From positions 65,957,494 to 66,021,493 of the forward strand of contig NW_026947490.1 of assembly GCF_034190915.1 (NCBI RefSeq): a DNA stretch of 64,000 bases, in the 5' to 3' direction. The notes under the pieces are model-generated. The model did no database searches. It was not told where the DNA came from and worked only from the letters and a program-made list of their open reading frames with translations. Source of the DNA: Cavia porcellus (Eukaryota > Chordata > Mammalia > Rodentia > Caviidae). Positions 59,795 to 64,000 of this stretch are shown here, in pieces (within the stretch, counting starts at the first letter, position 1; each line of letters opens with the position of its first letter). The position numbers were made by a program, and so were the translations under genes.

Positions 59795-59963
59795 TTGTGG
59801 TGCTGGGAATTGAACCCAGGGCCTTCGCTCTGAGCTACATCCGCATCCCTTTTTCTTTTCTGTTTTGAGCTACTGTGTTGCTCAGGCGTGGCTCAGAATT
59901 GCAACTCTTTCTCATCCTCCGCAAATGCTGCCGTTAAAGATGTGTACCACCACTCCCAGTTGA
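59795..59963 (-). mobile_element. ID-B1 composite SINE, antisense
   Basis: ID part: GTGCTGGGAATTGAACCCAG to GAGCTACATCCGCATCCC. B1 part: GAGCTACTGTGTTGCTCAGG to GATGTGTACCACCACTCCCA. Confidence 0.75.
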
Positions 59964-59969
59964 CATCAC

Positions 59970-60730
59970 TCAGGAGAGAAGGAATTTGGGGGTCCAGAAG
60001 TCCTCACTAGATGCCTGAGGGTAGGAGTGGGGATCATTGAAAATTTAAGACTTGTTACAGTTCTCAGAGCCTCGGAGATCTCCTTGTGACACTGGGAACA
60101 GCCCCAGTGCCACCCAGGACAAGGGCCCTTAGCCTTACAGTGGTGCTTCCTCAACAAGAATGGCATGTCCTGGTGCAGCTCACTGCCTTCCTTGGGTGTA
60201 GAAGTGTTGGTGGCACAGTGCCAAACTATACTTAACCAAAGGCCATGGAGTAGAGAACAGAGTGTTCTAGTAGTCCCTGTTTCCTGTGACCTTGAGACAC
60301 TGCTTTTCTGAGGCTGCATGTCCTCCTCTGCAGTGAGAGTCGTGGCCCCACCTCCAGGTTGCAAAGAGACTGTGAGATACAAATAAAATACCTAGCACAT
60401 TTGGGCCAGGTGCTAATAAGCAGCTGGCATTTACTAGGTTTCAGATTGGGAAAAATGATATTTTATACCATATAAAAATAATATGAAACAGCTCAGGTAG
60501 ACTTTAAGAACAGCAGAAATTCGTATCTTTGCATAAAAAATACATTTGAATTTTGAAATAACTGTTAAAGTATGTTGGGGTCCCATGGAGATTTGCTGAG
60601 TGTCTCTTCATAATCAGCACAGCACAAATGATTCTTGTCTGGGCTTCATTTTCCTCAGGTCTCAGCTGGCAGCCCCTCCCCAAAGCCATCCCCAGGTCTT
60701 CTCTGGCCCCTAGTCTAGCGATTGTCAACA
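59970..60730. other. No gene; intergenic
   Basis: Nothing recognisable is seen. Confidence 0.4.
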
Positions 60731-60769
60731 AACACACACACACACACACCACCACCACCACCACCACCC
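60730..60769. repeat. Compound (CA)n-(CAC)n microsatellite
   Basis: About nine CA units pass directly into about seven CAC units (ACACACACCACCACC). Confidence 0.95.
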
Positions 60770-60774
60770 AGAAG

Positions 60775-62690
60775 CCCACAGTGGACTTCTCTGCTTCCCA
60801 CTCTAGACAAAAACCTTTCAAAGGACTGTATTTGTTAAGCCCAAAGCCGTAAGAGTGCACTGCCTCACATGAAGTAATACGCAGCCAGTATTTGTTGGGG
60901 AAAACAGTGGATGTATTAGCTAAATACAAAGTACTGCTTTGCTTTTTATGGATAAATTGTCATTAGAACCAGGCAAGGCACATTTGGGTCAGCGCAGCAC
61001 TTTCATTTTTCATCATGTCTTTGGCTTGAGAAACTCTCCCATGGCCAGCAAGACTAGGTTCTTTTGGCCCTAAATTATTTTGAAAAGTTACTGCACTTTA
61101 GATTTGTATTGTTTTATTACCTGTCATGTTTGTTCATGTCCCCTTTTGTCGCATGCTCTCCTATGGACTTTTTCCTGGTTTTTAGCCCAACTGCTCCTTT
61201 GTTAAGCTGTGCCTCGTCTGGAAAGTCCTTTCTTCTTTAGCACACTATAAATAATCAAACCTGGGCATTTTCATCCCTACTCCAACTGCAGGCTCCTCCC
61301 CTTCCCAGCTGCACAGCTCTGGTCTTCTGTGGCCCCAGTGACATGATTGTTGGCAATAAATGCTCGACTTCATTTATTTATTAGGATTCTCAGATTGGGA
61401 CTGGTTTGCTCCATTCAGGCCGCTGACGTGCTTTGGTAGGTGTGTATTTTATACTTTTCACTGAGCTGCTGAGAAGAAGTGCCCCAGGAAGGTGAGCAGG
61501 GGTTTACCAGAACAGGTTTTTTCACTTCAACTTTACAGTGACTTCACTAACACTGAACAATCAACAGCTTATCTAGGCTCGTGGGGAAACCTTATATATG
61601 TTTTAATAACATCTGCCTCTTCAGGAATGTTCCTTTCGGAAGTGAAATGTTCATTGTATCTGGGATGTGGCCATGGTCATGGTGATCCCTGTAATAAAAC
61701 TATAATCACCATGTCTCCAGCATGTTTTAAATGTGTGTTTAGTATGCAGATGTTGGATTAGGAGCACATCACATTTTCCATCCACTGAAGTGTGAGAATA
61801 TTTCAACGTGTTGCTTAATCTTTGGAAAAATGTTATTCACTGAAGGAAACCAAATGTGACAACTAAAAGTGATGGCAAGATTACTTGCCTAATTTTGATA
61901 TGAAGACAAACAGGTTTTTTTAAATTAAATTTTCTCCATCTTCAAAATGACCATCACTGTTAGCTTAACATTCAAGAACTCTTTAATAATAGGATGGCAA
62001 CACTTGCCTTTTTTCATGTTTATTAGAATTGTAATAGGCATATTTTTGATAAGACATATACCCACTAAGTACTACTCAAAAATATTTCCCTTTCTTTATT
62101 CAACACCTAAGACTTGCAGGGAGAACCACTAGGTGTTCCACCACCACCTACAACGAGCAAAGCAGTAAACATGGTCTGATTACTACCTGCGTGGTAGTGT
62201 CCATCACCACAGAAAGCTGGCCATGGGCAAGACCCAGGGCGAACTCATGCTACAGAACCATCCCAAAGGTAATATTAGAGGTATGTTTTCAGAAAACTAG
62301 TACTCGACCTTCTCCTGGGTTCATCCACTTGAAAGCACAGTTAAATTTTCATAAATATTCATTATTATAACAGAGAAGTTATTCTATAAATGCCCAAAAG
62401 ACTGTTTTTCACAAGGTTTTCATTCCTTATTAAAGTGTGAGTGGAGCAGGAGAAGCGAGAGGACAGGAATGCTGAGACGAGACAAGGCCTACAGTACTTT
62501 TTGGCAGCGGAAGGTGCACTGGGGCACTGGATGAGTGGGGAGATAGCAAAATGTCATGATTTTTGTGGTTCACCCTCAGCAGAGCAAAATGGGACGCTGT
62601 CTATCAAAATCTAAAACGCATGGACCTTGTGACCTGGAAGCCCACTTCCTCAAATTTGTCCTATAGATATTAAGAGACAAGGGCATAGAT
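60775..62690. other. No gene; intergenic
   Basis: 1.9 kb without recognisable exon or repeat. Confidence 0.4.
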
Positions 62691-62696
62691 ACTTAA

Positions 62697-63178
62697 ATGT
62701 TATGGCTTGTATCTCGACATCCCCCCAAGTCTCATTTGCTCATAGGTGTGGCCTTTCAGAAGAGGCTGAAGGTAAACTGTGTGATTGTGGACTGAGGGTG
62801 AATGATAATTAGCCCATTGATTGGTTTAGCATAGCTTTGAATGTGGATAATAGGAAGCCCCTATTATCCCCTGTAAATAGGGTTTGGATGGCACTAGCCA
62901 GTAGGCTTACAACCTGGACGGGATAAAAGAGGAGTAAGGAAGAGTTGCTGCTGCCCCTGCCCCTGCCCCTGCCCCTGCCCCTGCCCCTGCCCCTGCCCCT
63001 GCTCCTGCCACTCCGGTTGCTGCTGCCCTACCATGGGCTGTTCCTCCTCTGCTGTGCCATCCTTCGTAGGAGCCACTGACTATGGACTGAAACCTCTGCA
63101 AACTGTGAGGTAAATAAACTTTTCCTCCTTTAACTTGTAGGTATCAGGTATTTTATCCCAGCAACACTAGAGTAAGAT
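62697..63178 (+). mobile_element. MaLR-like LTR with internal hexanucleotide expansion
   Basis: Starts TGTTATGGCTTGTATCTCGA and ends with AACTGTGAGGTAAATAAACT, TTCCTCCTTTAACTTGTAGG and a GCAACACTAGAGTAAGATGA terminus. Longest sense copy of this LTR type in the window. Confidence 0.6.
62951..63002. repeat. (CTGCCC)n hexanucleotide repeat
   Basis: About 8.5 near-perfect units of CTGCCC inside the LTR, preceded by CTGCTG. Confidence 0.95.
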
Positions 63179-63184
63179 GAATGA

Positions 63185-63730
63185 GTTCACTGAAACATTG
63201 TTTATAGTACGTGGAACACTAAAAATATTACAGTGACTCATATAATGGATTATTATGCTACAGAAAAAGAGTGGAGCGGCACCTTACATGCTGAGCAGAT
63301 AACGTGTGAAGGAAACAAGGTACAGAGCAATGTTAGCATTTTCCAGTTTGCTTGTTTACAAAGAAGAACGAGAAGGTGAGAAGGGATAGATGTGTGCTAG
63401 GAAATGGAAAGAAGGGACATATTCTTTTTCCCTGTAAGACTGTTCTGCTAAATTTTATTTTTTCAATAGAAAAACAACTTTACCAACTAAGAGGTAGTAT
63501 CCTGTTACCATAGGGCAGGCCTTCGCAAAATTCAAGGGGGGAAAATTTGTCCTGTGCATCTTTGTACCCATGTTCCTGCTGTCTAACAGCCCCACAAACA
63601 CAGTGGCCCACAACACTTCCAACCCAGTATTTCCACCCATCCATGTGTATATGCATAGGTAGCTGCATAAAAATAATACAGTGTGTATGACTGTATACAT
63701 GGTTCAGTGGACTGTTCAAAAAAGAAACTT
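63185..63730. other. No gene; intergenic
   Basis: Nothing recognisable is seen; an old L1-like trace is possible near 63200-63370. Confidence 0.3.
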
Positions 63731-63734
63731 CTTG

Positions 63735-63940
63735 GCAGTACTGGGAATTGTACTCAGGACCTTTTTGCACTGAATTCTATCTCCAGCTGGGCTTTTAAAT
63801 TTTATTTATTTATTTATTTATTTTTGAGATAGGGTCTTGCTAATTCAGCAAGTTTCCCAGTTGGATTTGAAGTTGCAATCTTTGTACCTCAAGCTTCCAG
63901 GGTGCTGGATTAGTGGCATGTAATACCCTCCAGGCTCAAA
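63735..63940 (-). mobile_element. ID-B1 composite SINE, antisense, with (TTTA)n between its halves
   Basis: ID part GCAGTACTGGGAATTGTACT to TCTATCTCCAGC; then (TTTA)n at about 63806-63825; B1 part GAGATAGGGTCTTGCTAATT to CCAGGGTGCTGGATTAGTGG. Confidence 0.7.
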
Positions 63941-64000
63941 TTCCTGTTTTAAAGCTACCTTGCATTGAATCAATTCATATCCTACTAATGAATAAATAAC

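Noticed and set aside
60504..60929. 141-codon minus-strand open frame
   Set aside because: Part of it is a translated CA/CAC microsatellite (runs of V and C-V), and there is no homology.
61492..61761. 89-codon open frame downstream of ZNF438
   Set aside because: No domain, no splice or promoter context.
62894..63101. Gly-Gln or Ala-Gly repeat peptides on the minus strand
   Set aside because: They are translations of the (CTGCCC)n repeat in an LTR.

Overview
The window is mammalian nuclear DNA, almost certainly from a rodent. It carries B1 (7SL-derived) SINEs, many ID-like tRNA-Ala-derived SINEs, ID-B1 composite SINEs, MaLR-type LTRs and a large load of decayed LINE-1. The youngest SINE family has a distinctive A-rich tail (GATAAAAAGGAAAAAGAC), which suggests a non-murid rodent (squirrel-related or castorimorph). 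I cannot fix the species from sequence alone.

The only protein-coding gene I can support is ZNF438, a C2H2 zinc-finger gene on the + strand. Its coding sequence is split over three exons: a 37-nt coding start (ATG at 20365, exon 20325-20401), a 1,843-nt exon (53971-55813) and a terminal exon (57075-57681, stop TGA at 57679-57681). The joined frame is 2,487 nt, or 828 codons plus stop. It encodes a Ser/Pro-rich N-terminal half, a basic nuclear-localisation/AT-hook-like block, and five C2H2 fingers (three clustered, two C-terminal). A poly(A) signal follows at 57829. The first coding intron is 33.6 kb.

Layout. 1-20 kb (upstream of the coding start, probably 5' introns of the gene): L1 ORF2 remnant (1-2690), an antisense hAT transposon with transposase remnants (about 2740-4757), an antisense LTR, several L1 3' ends, a 3.7-kb antisense L1 (about 15050-18760) cut by three SINEs, a MaLR-like LTR and a Tigger/MER2 piece. 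20-33 kb: first coding exon, then an RCL1 processed pseudogene (about 23421-24650). Next comes an old sense L1 (to about 32565) interrupted by a SINE, an LTR and a 3.03-kb ORF1-only 'half-L1' (HAL1) element (28531-31563) with a 12-bp target-site duplication. 33-45 kb: L1 3' ends, an LTR-like repeat, an antisense MaLR provirus with both LTRs and a Leu-type primer-binding site (35123-37628), further LTR and hAT fragments, an antisense HAL1-like 3'UTR piece, and a minisatellite with a period of about 125 bp. 45-54 kb: mostly single-copy intron with MIRs, a perfect 23-bp inverted repeat (44968-45018) and a CpG-richer patch (about 47.5-48.4 kb). 54-58 kb: the two main ZNF438 exons and the 3' end. 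58-64 kb: downstream intergenic DNA with SINEs, microsatellites and an LTR carrying a hexanucleotide expansion.

Apart from ZNF438 no functional gene set acts together here. The main interest is the nested history of retroelements, especially the HAL1 insertion and its relatives. No tRNA, rRNA, CRISPR or bacterial-type features were found.
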